A stretch of 28,672 bases of DNA from UBA1926 sp002337215 (GTDB taxonomy: Bacteria > Planctomycetota > Phycisphaerae > Phycisphaerales > UBA1924): positions 1 to 28,672 of the forward strand of contig CAXBAF010000039.1 in assembly GCA_963973795.1 (NCBI GenBank), in the 5' to 3' direction. Position numbers and translations under genes: made by a program. Positions 7,913 through 17,000 of the stretch are shown in pieces. Below the pieces are notes generated by a model. It was not told where the DNA came from. It did not search any database and worked only from the letters and a program-made list of their open reading frames with translations. Each line of letters opens with the position of its first letter. The stretch's first letter is position 1.

Positions 7913-8563
7913 ATGACGAACGACAAGGACGAGCAGCGGGGCGGGGCGTGGGCCGAGGCTCGGCGTCACATCCGCCGGTACAGCAAGGGCGTGCTCCGGA
8001 TCGGGGACCGGGCCGTGCCGACGCGGTTCGTGATCGACGGGCGGGACGGCTCGGTGGTGTACCCGTGCGGCGAAGACGAGGCCGAGAACGCGGTGCTCTC
8101 GGTGCCCGACGACGGGTTCGACGAGATGGGGCTGCTGCTTGAGTCGTCGTTGTTCGCCGTGCGGTTCGACGAGGTGAAAGACAGGCACCAGGCCTATCAC
8201 GGGGACGCGGGCTCGGTGGATTGGTTCAAGGCGCGTGTCGAGTCGGTGAAGTGGAAGGGCGAGGTGTTCAGCGGCGACGAACTGCTGGGTGCAAACCCAC
8301 TGCGAGCGGATGAGCCCGCGCTCGTGCGCACGCTCAACGCGGACCGCGATCGGCTGCGCGAGGTCACCCGGCTGCTGACGGGCGTGAAGCCCGAGGAGGG
8401 CGTGTGCGTCGGGGTCGATCCGATCGGCATGGATGTGCGCACACGCGTGGGTGTGATCCGTGTGGAGTGGCCGCGTGAGATCGAGAGCCTTGAGCAGGCG
8501 CACAAGGTTGTGGGCGCGCTGCTGGCGGATGGACTGGGCGAGGGCGAGGACGAGGTCGGGTAA
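7913..8563 (+). CDS. DUF2470-like (HugZ/split-barrel related) protein
   Basis: The 216-residue product starts at the ATG at 7913. The N-terminal half (ARRHIRRYSKGVLRIGD, then VPTRFVIDG and VVYPCGEDEAENAVLSVP) looks like a degenerate flavin-reductase/PPOX-type split barrel. The C-terminal part (LVRTLNADRDRLREV, then GVDPIGMDVRTRVGVIRVEWP) follows the DUF2470 pattern found in HugZ-like heme-utilisation proteins. I do not see enough to assign heme or FMN binding, and the usual DUF2470 His in HMNADH is replaced here by L in TLNADR. It is probably cytoplasmic. The next gene starts 9 bases after its stop, so the two are likely cotranscribed. Confidence 0.75.
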   Translation: MTNDKDEQRGGAWAEARRHIRRYSKGVLRIGDRAVPTRFVIDGRDGSVVYPCGEDEAENAVLSVPDDGFDEMGLLLESSLFAVRFDEVKDRHQAYHGDAGSVDWFKARVESVKWKGEVFSGDELLGANPLRADEPALVRTLNADRDRLREVTRLLTGVKPEEGVCVGVDPIGMDVRTRVGVIRVEWPREIESLEQAHKVVGALLADGLGEGEDEVG

Positions 8564-8572
8564 GCTGCCGGG

Positions 8573-9895
8573 ATGGAGTTGCCGAAGAGCGCATACACGC
8601 CACGGGACGGGGCGAGGCTCCGCGAGGCGCACGCCCATATCGCCCAGCACGGCCTGAGTCTCTCGATGGTCGGTCTCGAATCGTGCGCCTCCGGCGGCGA
8701 GATGCTCGACCGGATCGCGGGTCGGGTTGCACAAGAGCCGGGATCGGCGAGGCCGTTGCTTGCGGGTGGCGCGCGTCCCGAGGTTTGGGCGCTCGACGCG
8801 ACGGGGTCGGCGTGGCCTGGCCTCGACGCGTTGGATCGCGTGACCGGTGAGCGTGCGTGCTGCGCATGGTGCTTCGATTACCACGCGTTGATGGCGAACT
8901 CGGCGGCGCTGCGGATCGCGGGGATCGATCGGGATACGCCGGACGGCCCCGGCGCGATCATCGGTCGGGACGCGGGCGGCGGGCTGACGGGCGTTGTGTA
9001 CGAGCGTGCGGCGATCCGCGTGTGGGACGCCGTGATCGGCGGCGAGGGGCTGCGCAACCGCGGATTGCTCGCCGAGGCGATCCGTTCGCTCGCGGGGTTC
9101 GGGTTCGCAGAGGTGCACGATCTGAAAGCGCAGGCATGGTTGGGCCCCGAGCTGCGAACGCTCGACGGGGGCGCCGGCGGGGAGTTTCTTGGCGGGCTTC
9201 CGATCGACGTTGTGCTCTGGCCGCTCGTCGAGGACCTGGGAGACGTCGTGTCATCGCGGGGCGAGTGGGAGACCGATCGCGTTCGGCTCGGGGGCGGGAA
9301 GATCTTCGTGGACGGGACGCTGAACAGCCGGACGGCGTGGATGCTGCACGACTATGCGGATGCGCTCGAACGGGGGCTGCCCGGGAAGCCGCGGGGCGTC
9401 GCGATGATGTCGCCCGACGAGATCGAGGAGGCGGTGCGACGGTGCGACGGGTCGGGTGTGCCGATGGCGGCGCACGCGATCGGGGACGCGGCCGTGCGCG
9501 CGGTGCTGGACGCGATCGAGAGGGTCCGCCCGAAGACTCCGGGGTTCCGGATCGAGCACGCAGAGTTGATCGACGAGGCGGATGTGCGTCGGTTCGCGGA
9601 TCTTGGGGTGATCTGCTCCGTGCAGCCTTGCCATTTGCTGTACGACATCGAGGCGTTGCGGCGGGCGGTTCCCGATCGGCTGGATCGCGTGCTGCCGCTG
9701 CGGTCGCTGATCGACGCGGGGTGCGAGCCGGGGCGGGGGTTGATCTTTGGGAGTGATACCCCGATCGTGCGGCCCGACCCCGGGGACTCGGTGCAGGCGG
9801 CGGTCGAGCGGCAGCGCGTGGGGATGGGGGCGGGGGAGGCGATCGGGCTCGGGGAGGCGATCACGGAAGGGGAGGCGTGGGCATGTTTCTCTTGA
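8573..9895 (+). CDS. Compact YtcJ-like metal-dependent amidohydrolase
   Basis: The 440-residue protein belongs to the amidohydrolase_3/YtcJ group, metal-dependent hydrolases of C-N or similar bonds. Likely metal-centre residues are His20 and His22 (REAHAHI), Lys243 (GGKIFVDGTLNSRTAW), His301 (AHAIGD), His329 (RIEHAEL) and Asp395 (GSDTPI). QPCHLLYD precedes the last motif, as in family members. It is about 100 residues shorter than typical members. The HxH motif appears only about 20 residues from the start, and the C-terminal strand pair (usually ending GKLADLVVL) is missing. The composite beta-sandwich domain is therefore absent and only the barrel remains. The substrate is unknown. It follows the DUF2470-like gene by 9 bases and converges on the lectin/dockerin gene 24 bases away. 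Confidence 0.88.
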   Translation: MELPKSAYTPRDGARLREAHAHIAQHGLSLSMVGLESCASGGEMLDRIAGRVAQEPGSARPLLAGGARPEVWALDATGSAWPGLDALDRVTGERACCAWCFDYHALMANSAALRIAGIDRDTPDGPGAIIGRDAGGGLTGVVYERAAIRVWDAVIGGEGLRNRGLLAEAIRSLAGFGFAEVHDLKAQAWLGPELRTLDGGAGGEFLGGLPIDVVLWPLVEDLGDVVSSRGEWETDRVRLGGGKIFVDGTLNSRTAWMLHDYADALERGLPGKPRGVAMMSPDEIEEAVRRCDGSGVPMAAHAIGDAAVRAVLDAIERVRPKTPGFRIEHAELIDEADVRRFADLGVICSVQPCHLLYDIEALRRAVPDRLDRVLPLRSLIDAGCEPGRGLIFGSDTPIVRPDPGDSVQAAVERQRVGMGAGEAIGLGEAITEGEAWACFS

Positions 9896-9919
9896 GCGTA
9901 ATTCGCACCGCGACGCCTT

Positions 9920-10657
9920 TTACGGGCACCCGGCTTGGAATGACTCGACGAATTGTCCGACATCCGCGAGGTCCCACACACCAAGCGGCGTGGCGACATC
10001 GGCGACCGGATCCATCGAGAGGAACGCGTTGATGAACGCGCCGATGTCGGCGAGGTCGAGGATGTCGAACGGAGCAGCGAGGTCGGCGGAGCAGATCTCG
10101 GATTCGACGATGAACGCGCCGATCGGGTCGGACGAGAGCGGTGGGTTGAGCGGGCTGTCGATCCAGACGCCGGCGGGGAGGCTCGCGAACGCGCCGAGGA
10201 GGATGCCGGCGTAGTTGTCGGGGCCCGCGTTGTTGGGTTCGCTGGCGAGGAAGTTGTTGTAGACGCCGGGGACCGCGCCGGCACCTGCGGGGCCTTCCCA
10301 GAAGACGAGGCCCGCATCGGGTCCGTTGCGCCAGAGCCAGGTGCCTTCTTGGGTTTCGTCGGTGCCACCGATCCATGCGAATGGGTGGGGCTCGGCGAGC
10401 ATGATCGGGCCGAACGCGTTGACGAGGAGCTGGTTTTCGTTCGCAGTGGTGATGTCGGCGAGCCATCCGCCACGGTTCTGGGCGACGCTCGCGGCGACGA
10501 GCCAGGAGCGGTTCGAGCCCTCGTCGTAGGTGAAGAGCTCGTAGCGTCGGCCGTCGGCGGAGACTGTGGCGCCCGGTTTCGGCACCCCCGCGTCGGTAAC
10601 CACCGTCAGCGCGGCGGCTGCAAAGACTGCGACGATGATGTTTCTCGCGGTCGACAT
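9920..10657 (-). CDS. Secreted C-type-lectin-like protein with GC-type dockerin tail
   Basis: The 245-residue protein opens with a signal peptide (hydrophobic residues 7-22). It continues with a C-type-lectin-like domain, roughly residues 40-182, shown by WLADITTANENQ, AWIGGTDETQEGTWLW, SEPNNAGPDNYAG and VWIDSP. The C-terminal 62 residues are two dockerin-like helices: FDILDLADIGAFINAFLS and VWDLADVGQFVESFQ, bracketed by Cys and ending in AGCP. This tail matches the GC-type dockerin module widespread on exported proteins of Phycisphaerae; its role in surface anchoring or sorting is proposed rather than proven. The second calcium-loop-like repeat is degraded (VATPLGVWDLADV). It is transcribed divergently from phhA and probably binds carbohydrate or another surface ligand. 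Confidence 0.85.
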   Translation of the reverse strand: MSTARNIIVAVFAAAALTVVTDAGVPKPGATVSADGRRYELFTYDEGSNRSWLVAASVAQNRGGWLADITTANENQLLVNAFGPIMLAEPHPFAWIGGTDETQEGTWLWRNGPDAGLVFWEGPAGAGAVPGVYNNFLASEPNNAGPDNYAGILLGAFASLPAGVWIDSPLNPPLSSDPIGAFIVESEICSADLAAPFDILDLADIGAFINAFLSMDPVADVATPLGVWDLADVGQFVESFQAGCP

Positions 10658-10868
10658 GTATTTTGTTCCCGTCTTTCTGAGCCGGCGCGGACCCGGACGG
10701 ATTGGCCTGCGGCTGCAACTCCCCAGTATGGCTCGGGGCGACCGGAGACCGAAGGGGAAACCGGCGAACCTGCCCAGAAACGGTTTGGGTCGTCCGAGAA
10801 CCGTGGCGGAGGCGATGGATCATCTATACTGCCACAGGTCCACCTTCACGCTCTGACAGGAGGTCTCC

Positions 10869-11774
10869 ATGCGGGACGACATCAACTACAACAACATCAT
10901 CGACGGCGCCGAGTTCGAGCAGGCCCAGGCCGCGGCCGACGCGGCGGCGGAGCTCTCGGCCGAGCAGATCAACACCGAGAAGTTCTATGTGACCCAGCAG
11001 TACGAGAAGTACAGCGACGAGAACCATCGCGTGTGGAAGACGATGTTCGAGAAGCGGTGGGAGATGCTCGAAGAGCAGGCGTCGAGCACGTTCATCAACG
11101 GGCTCAACGCGATCAAGATCAGGCCCGACCGGGTGCCGTTGCTCTTTGGGCAGGCGGACCACCCGACGGTGCCCGAGAAGACGATCACGGGGATCAACGA
11201 ATACCTGCGTCCGCTGACGGGCTGGCAGAGCCGGGGCGTGCCGGGGTATCTGCCCGCCAAGGCGTTCTTCGCGTGCCTGGCGCAGCGGGAGTTCCCGACG
11301 ACGATCGTCGTGCGCCCCGAGGACAAGATGGACTACCTGCCCGAGCCTGACATCTTCCACGACGTGTTCGGGCATGTGCCGCTGCACGCTGACCCGGTGT
11401 TCGCGGACTTTTTGCAGACCTACGGCAAGGCGGCGCTGCACACCGACGACGAGCACCACATCGAGCGGCTGGGCCGGCTCTTTTGGTTCACCGTCGAGTT
11501 CGGGCTCATCAAGGAAGACGGGCGGCTGAAGATCTACGGCTCGGGGCTTATCAGCAGCCACGGCGAGGCGCACCACTGCCTCAATGCCCCCGAGGGACGG
11601 GGCGAGGGCAAGGTTGAGCGACGCCCGTTCGATCTCGAGCGGGTCTGCGAGACGACGTTCGAGATCGACAAGTACCAGCCGATCCTGTATGTGCTCGAGT
11701 CGTTCGAGCAGCTGCGGGACGCGATGAACCAGTACGCCGAGCGTGTGCTCGATGAGGCGAAGACCGCCGTGTGA
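10869..11774 (+). CDS. phhA: Phenylalanine 4-hydroxylase (PhhA)
   Basis: The 301-residue protein is a bacterial-type aromatic amino acid hydroxylase, converting phenylalanine to tyrosine with O2 and tetrahydropterin at a non-heme iron. The iron-binding facial triad is intact: His164 and His169 in FHDVFGHVPLH and Glu210 in FTVEFGL. Other family motifs include TGWQSRGVPGYLP and YGSGLISSHGE. There is no N-terminal ACT regulatory domain; instead a roughly 35-residue Ala/Glu-rich lead precedes the catalytic fold. The start is supported by AGGAGG 5 bases before the ATG. It heads a rightward group with speA, 67 bases downstream. The upstream 210-base gap is shared with the divergent lectin gene; TATACT at 10825-10830 is a possible -10 box without a clear -35. 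Confidence 0.96.
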   Translation: MRDDINYNNIIDGAEFEQAQAAADAAAELSAEQINTEKFYVTQQYEKYSDENHRVWKTMFEKRWEMLEEQASSTFINGLNAIKIRPDRVPLLFGQADHPTVPEKTITGINEYLRPLTGWQSRGVPGYLPAKAFFACLAQREFPTTIVVRPEDKMDYLPEPDIFHDVFGHVPLHADPVFADFLQTYGKAALHTDDEHHIERLGRLFWFTVEFGLIKEDGRLKIYGSGLISSHGEAHHCLNAPEGRGEGKVERRPFDLERVCETTFEIDKYQPILYVLESFEQLRDAMNQYAERVLDEAKTAV

Positions 11775-11797
11775 ACCGGCGGCACATGGGTGCGTGG

Positions 11798-11824
11798 CGG
11801 GTCGGGCGGAGCCTTGCCGACCCG
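11798..11824. repeat. REP-like hairpin between phhA and speA
   Basis: CGGGTCGG at 11798-11805 is an exact inverted match of CCGACCCG at 11817-11824 across an 11-base loop. Thirteen bases from 11799 (GGGTCGGGCGGAG) recur exactly at 7691-7703 downstream of the histone-like gene, which suggests a dispersed palindromic repeat rather than a unique terminator. No T-run follows. Confidence 0.5.
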
Positions 11825-11841
11825 ACCTATCGTTGCGTCTC

Positions 11842-13953
11842 ATGACGACGATCCCACCCGCCGAGCGGTACCCGATCCCGAAAAACAGCAGTGACCCGAG
11901 CGTGGGCACGTGGACCGCCGCGGACTCGGCGGTGCTGTACGGGTTCCGAGGGTGGGGCGGTGGGTACTTCGGTGTCAACGAGGCGGGGCACGCCGTGGCG
12001 ACGCCACGGGGGCGAGCCCCGCGGGGTGATGACGCCACGGGTGACGACGGCGGGCCACCGGCGGCGGTCGATCTTGCCGAGCTCGCCGACGGTCTGGCGG
12101 AGCGCGGACTGCACACCCCGGTCCTGGTGCGGTTCACCGATGTGCTCGAGAGCCGGATGCGGGATCTGCGCGCGGCGTTCGACCGGGCGATCGCCGGCGA
12201 GTCGTACGGCGGCTCGTACGCGTGCGTGTATCCGATCAAGGTCAATCAACAGCGGCAGTTCGTCGAGCATCTGCGGGACGTCGCGGGCCCGCTCGGGTTC
12301 GGGCTTGAGGCGGGCAGCAAGCCCGAGCTGATCGCCGTGGTGGGGCTGACCGAGGGGCTGAATGATTCGGCGGACGGCCCCGGGATGCCGATCGTCTGCA
12401 ACGGGTTCAAGGACGACGAGTACCTCGAGACGGTGATCCTCGCCTGCAAGCTGGGGCGAAACATCACGCCGGTGATCGAGTCGTTCGCCGAGCTCGGTTT
12501 GCTCATCAAGCACGCTCAGGCCTACGGCGTGCGTCCTCGGATCGGGGTGCGCATCAAGCCCACGATGACGGGCGCGGGGCGGTGGGCCGAGAGCGGGGGC
12601 GAGCGGAGCAAGTTCGGCCTGCACGCCCCGGAGCTGCTGTCGGCGATCGAGGTGCTCCGCGATGCGGGCATGCTCGATTGCCTCCGGCTCGTGCACTTCC
12701 ACGTGGGGAGCCAGATCTGCGATATCCAGCAGGTCAAGAACACCGTCAACGAGCTGGCGCGGGTCTACTGCGAGCTCCGCCGGCTCGGCGCCATGGAGCT
12801 CGACACGATCGACATCGGGGGCGGGCTCGGCATCGACTACGACGGCTCGAACTCGACCTGGGCGAGCAGCGTGAACTACTCGCTCGACGAGTATGCGCGG
12901 GACGTGGTCTACCGCATCCGGACCGCGTGCGACGACGAGAAGCAGCCGCACCCCAACATCCTCAGCGAGAGCGGTCGGGCGCTGTCGGCCCATTCGAGCG
13001 TGCTGATCTTTGACATCGTGGGGCGGGCGAGTTTTCATCCCGATCCGGACGAGGCGTGGATCGGGCGGACGATCGAATCGGAGGAGGCGGCGGGCATCGA
13101 GGTGCCCCAGCCCGTCGAGGACCTCCGTCAGGCGTGGGAGCTGATCAAGGGGATCGACCTGACGAGCGACAAGCTCGCGCTCGACGCCTACCACGACGCG
13201 TTGCACGCACGCGAGGAATGCCGCTCGCTTTTCAGCCTGGGGTATCTGAGCCTGCCGCTGCGGGCGGTTTCTGATCGGCTCTATTGGGCGATCGGCCGGA
13301 AGGTGCTCACGCTCGCCGGCGGGGCGCGGGGGATCGAGGCGGGGACCGGGCTGTCGGATCAGATCGACGGGCTCGCCGAGCAGCTCAGCGATCTGTGCTT
13401 CTGCAACTTCAGCCTGTTCCAGAGCCTGCCCGATTCGTGGGCGATCGAGCAGCTGTTCCCGATCGCGCCGATCCAGCATCTGGAGACCGAGCCGACGCGG
13501 CGGGCGATTCTCGCCGACATCACCTGCGACAGCGACGGGCAGATCAACCGGTTCGGTTGCACGGACCAGCGCGATTACAAGCCGACGCTCGAGGTGCACG
13601 ACTTCGCGGTAAACCAAGACGGCTCGTCGAGCGAGCCCTACCGCCTGGCGATCTTCCTTGTCGGTGCGTACCAGGAAGTGCTGGGCGACCTGCACAACCT
13701 GTTCGGCGATACCCACGCGGTGCACGTGAGCATCGACGACGAGGGCGGCTGGTCGATCGACGAGGTCGTCGAGGGCGATACCGTCCGCGACGTGCTGGGC
13801 TATGTCCAGTACGACGCGGACGCGATGCGCAAAGCGATGCGGCGGGAAGCCGAGCGGGCGGTCCGTCGCGGCGCGATGACGGTCGCCGAGAGCCGGAACC
13901 TGCTGCGGTTCTACGAGCAGGGTCTCGATGGGTACACCTATCTCGAGGAGTGA
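11842..13953 (+). CDS. speA: Biosynthetic arginine decarboxylase (SpeA)
   Basis: The 703-residue PLP enzyme decarboxylates arginine to agmatine, the entry to polyamine synthesis. The fold III barrel carries Lys133 in YPIKVNQQ (Schiff base), HFHVGSQI, the phosphate-binding DIGGGLGIDYDG and SESGRAL. The C-terminal catalytic cysteine is Cys562 in DITCDSDGQ. Length exceeds the E. coli enzyme (658), partly through an in-frame palindromic insertion near residues 52-73 between the N-terminal YFGVNEAGH segment and the barrel. The frame is open upstream to 11743 over the end of phhA, but the ATG at 11842 begins the conserved WTAADSAVLYGF region. It follows phhA by 67 bases. The two share only a general amino-acid theme. 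Confidence 0.96.
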   Translation: MTTIPPAERYPIPKNSSDPSVGTWTAADSAVLYGFRGWGGGYFGVNEAGHAVATPRGRAPRGDDATGDDGGPPAAVDLAELADGLAERGLHTPVLVRFTDVLESRMRDLRAAFDRAIAGESYGGSYACVYPIKVNQQRQFVEHLRDVAGPLGFGLEAGSKPELIAVVGLTEGLNDSADGPGMPIVCNGFKDDEYLETVILACKLGRNITPVIESFAELGLLIKHAQAYGVRPRIGVRIKPTMTGAGRWAESGGERSKFGLHAPELLSAIEVLRDAGMLDCLRLVHFHVGSQICDIQQVKNTVNELARVYCELRRLGAMELDTIDIGGGLGIDYDGSNSTWASSVNYSLDEYARDVVYRIRTACDDEKQPHPNILSESGRALSAHSSVLIFDIVGRASFHPDPDEAWIGRTIESEEAAGIEVPQPVEDLRQAWELIKGIDLTSDKLALDAYHDALHAREECRSLFSLGYLSLPLRAVSDRLYWAIGRKVLTLAGGARGIEAGTGLSDQIDGLAEQLSDLCFCNFSLFQSLPDSWAIEQLFPIAPIQHLETEPTRRAILADITCDSDGQINRFGCTDQRDYKPTLEVHDFAVNQDGSSSEPYRLAIFLVGAYQEVLGDLHNLFGDTHAVHVSIDDEGGWSIDEVVEGDTVRDVLGYVQYDADAMRKAMRREAERAVRRGAMTVAESRNLLRFYEQGLDGYTYLEE
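12000..12041. repeat. Palindromic insertion bounded by an 11-bp direct repeat inside speA
   Basis: GACGCCACGGG occurs at 12000-12010 and again at 12031-12041. Between and overlapping them are CGGGG/CCCCG (12007-12011 and 12017-12021, loop 5) and the palindrome CCCCGCGGGG (12017-12026). The segment encodes a low-complexity Gly/Asp/Arg loop where other SpeA proteins have none, and it keeps the reading frame. Confidence 0.6.
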
Positions 13954-14009
13954 CGCGTTGCGCGTCGGTCTTCATCCGGCGACGAGCGTGTTCGCGTAGT
14001 CTGTCACTC

Positions 14010-17000
14010 GTGGACGCGACGCCCGAGGCACAAAGAATCAAAAGGCTCCGGTCGCTCGCGAACCGAGTGCGGGGCGGGGTCCGTCTCGGCGCGCACGACC
14101 GCATGCTCTACGCGACCGACGCCTCGATCTATCAGGTCGAGCCGATGGGGGTCGTCGTCCCCGCGGGTATCGATGACGCCGTTGCGGCGGTTGAGGCGTG
14201 CTGGGAATTGGGCGTGCCGATCCTGCCGCGCGGCGGGGGGACGAGCCTCGCGGGCCAGTGCGTGAACGACGCGGTCGTGATCGATGTCTCGCCCGCCTGC
14301 CGTGGGGTATGGGACGTCGACGGGGCGGCCCGGACGTGCCGGGCCGAAGCCGGGGTTTCGGTCACGCAGCTCAATGACCATCTCGCCGCGTCGGAGCAGG
14401 GGCGGGGGTTGTTCTTCGCCCCCGATCCGGCGACGGCGACGCACGCGACGGTGGGCGGGTGCATCGGCAACAACGCCGCGGGATCGCGGTCGATCATGTA
14501 CGGACGCACCAGCGAGAGTGTCCTGGGCGTGGAGATCTGCCTCGCGGACGGCCGGCGGGTGACGCTCGACGCTGGGGCGGGCGGGCGCGATGAGATCGCG
14601 AGGGAGCTTGCCGAGCGAGTGATGGATGTGTGCGCACGGCACGCGGATCTGATCCGCGAGCGTTTCCCGAAGACGGTCCGTCGCAACGCGGGATACGCGC
14701 TCGACCTGGTCCTGGCACAGATGGATGCCGGGGGCGATGCGGACTTGATCAACCTCGCCCCGCTGATCTGCGGGTCTGAGGGCACGCTCGCGCTCACGCT
14801 GTCGGCGACGCTCCGCCTGCACCCCGTCCCGAGGGCGACGGGCCTCGCGGTGATCTCGTTCTCGAGTGTCGACGACGCCATCGACGCGGTGCTCCCGCTG
14901 CTCGGGCTCGCGCCCAGCGCGGTCGAACTGCTCGATTCGCTGATCCTCCGGCTCGCGAAAGAAAACATCGAGCAGCGACGGCACGTCGAGTTGCTGCCCG
15001 GCGGGGCGGACGCGGAGGCGGTGCTGTATGTCGAGTTCCGTCGCGGAGACGCTGGCGACGGGACGGACGCGGCCGCGGGGATCGCGGCGGATCTCGATCG
15101 CGTGCGTGGGATGTTCCCGGAAGGACGGGTGGGGTGCTACGCGGACGCCGGCTCGATGGAGCGGGCGTGGGCGCTGCGGAAGGCGGGCGAGCCGCTGCTC
15201 CACGGGATCGCGGGGTCGCGGAAGCCCGTGGGGTTTATCGAGGACGCGGCCGTGCCGCCCGAGAACCTGCGTGAGTATGTCCGCCGGCTCCGCGAGGTCG
15301 TCGAGGCGGAGGGCACGGTGGCGTCGTACTACGCGCACGCGAGCGTCGGTGTGCTGCACGTGCGTCCGCTGCTGGATCTGTCGAGCGGTTCGGATCGGTC
15401 GGCGATGGAACGCATCGCGCTCGCGTCGGCCGACCTCGCGAAGGAACTGGGCGGCGTGATGAGCGGCGAGCACGGGGACGGGCGCGCCCGTGGGCCGTTG
15501 CTCGAGCGGTACTTCGGCCCAGAGCTGATGGGTGCCTTCCGCGCGATCAAGGCGATCTTCGATCCGCAGAATCGCATGAACCCGGGGAACATCGTCGGGC
15601 CCGGGCCGATCGAGTCGATCCATGCTGACACCAGGCTCGCCGCGGAGCGTGTGCACGCCGTTGGAGTTCAGACACACTTCGACTTCAGCGATCAGGGCGG
15701 CCTGACGCACGCGGCGGGACTGTGCAACGGGGCGGGTGTCTGCCGGAAGACCAGCGGGGGGGCGATGTGCCCCTCCTACCGGGCGACGCTCGACGAGCGG
15801 CACTCGACGCGGGGGCGCGGCAACGCCCTCCGGCTCGCGATCACCGGCCAGGCCGCGCACAACAGAGGCGGCGGCACCCCGTCGTGGGACGACGCCGAGA
15901 CGATGTCGACGTTGGATCTCTGCCTGAGCTGTAAGGCGTGCAAGAGCGAGTGCCCGAGCAATGTCGACGTCTCGAAGATGAAGGCGGAGTACCTCGCCCA
16001 GCGGAACCGCGCGGCGGGTCGCGTGCCGCTTTGCGACCGCGTATTCGGGAACATCCACACGATCAACCGCCTCGCGGGGCGCATGCCCGGCGTGTCGGAC
16101 CTGGGGATGACAATCACTCGCCCGCTCGCGAACGCGTTGCTCGGGCTGCATCCGAGCCGATCGCTCCCGAGGCTCGTGGCGCCATTGCACCGGCAGTGGG
16201 GGCGCACGTCCGCGAGGCCGGGGCCCGGCGGCGCGACGGTGTCGGCGCCGAAGGTGCTGCTCTACGCCGACACATTCACGACCTACAACGAGCCCGCGAT
16301 CGGGCTCGCGGCGCGGCGCGTCCTCGAGGCGTTCGGCTACCGCGTCGAGCTCTTCCGGGGCAGCGACGCGGCCCGGGCGCTCATCTCGGTGGGCATGCTC
16401 CCCGAGGCCATCAGACGGATCAATGGGGAAACCCGCCGGCTGCTGCCGAGGCTCGCCGGCGAATCTCACGACGACGTCGAGGCCGTGCTGTTCCTCGAAC
16501 CCTCGTGCCTGAGCGCCGTCGCGGATGATTGGCTGAGCCTGAAGTGTGCAACACCCGCGACCGATCGTCGGCTGATCGCCGAGCGGTCGTTCCTCGTCGA
16601 GCAGTTCCTTGCCGACCGGTGGGAAGATCACCCGCGACGGCCGGCACTCGCGACCCGTTCTCCGACGAGTGAGCCCCCCGCGCGAGCGGGGGGATCCGGG
16701 CCCGGCACGCCTCCCGAGGCACGCACCCCACCGAACCCCTCGCTCGCGCGAGGGGCTCGTTCCGAGGCGCTCCCTTTCACCGGTACGATCCACCTCCACG
16801 CCCACTGCCACCAGAAGGCCCTCTGGGGCGCGGGGTCATCGAGTACGTTCCTCGAACGCTGCTTCCCGGGCCGGGTCCGCACGCTCGACACCACCTGCTG
16901 CGGCCTCGCCGGGAGTTTCGGCTACACGGGGGATCGGTTCGACCTCAGCATGCGTATCGGTGAACTGAGCGTGCTCCCGGCCGCGCGGGAGTTGGCCGAG

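Noticed and set aside
9953..11350. A 465-codon rightward open frame across the lectin and phhA genes
   Set aside because: It crosses a promoter region and overlaps two confidently identified genes in other frames.
11798..11824. Hairpin after phhA as an intrinsic terminator
   Set aside because: The stem is strong, but no T-run follows and the core recurs elsewhere, so a REP-like repeat is more likely.
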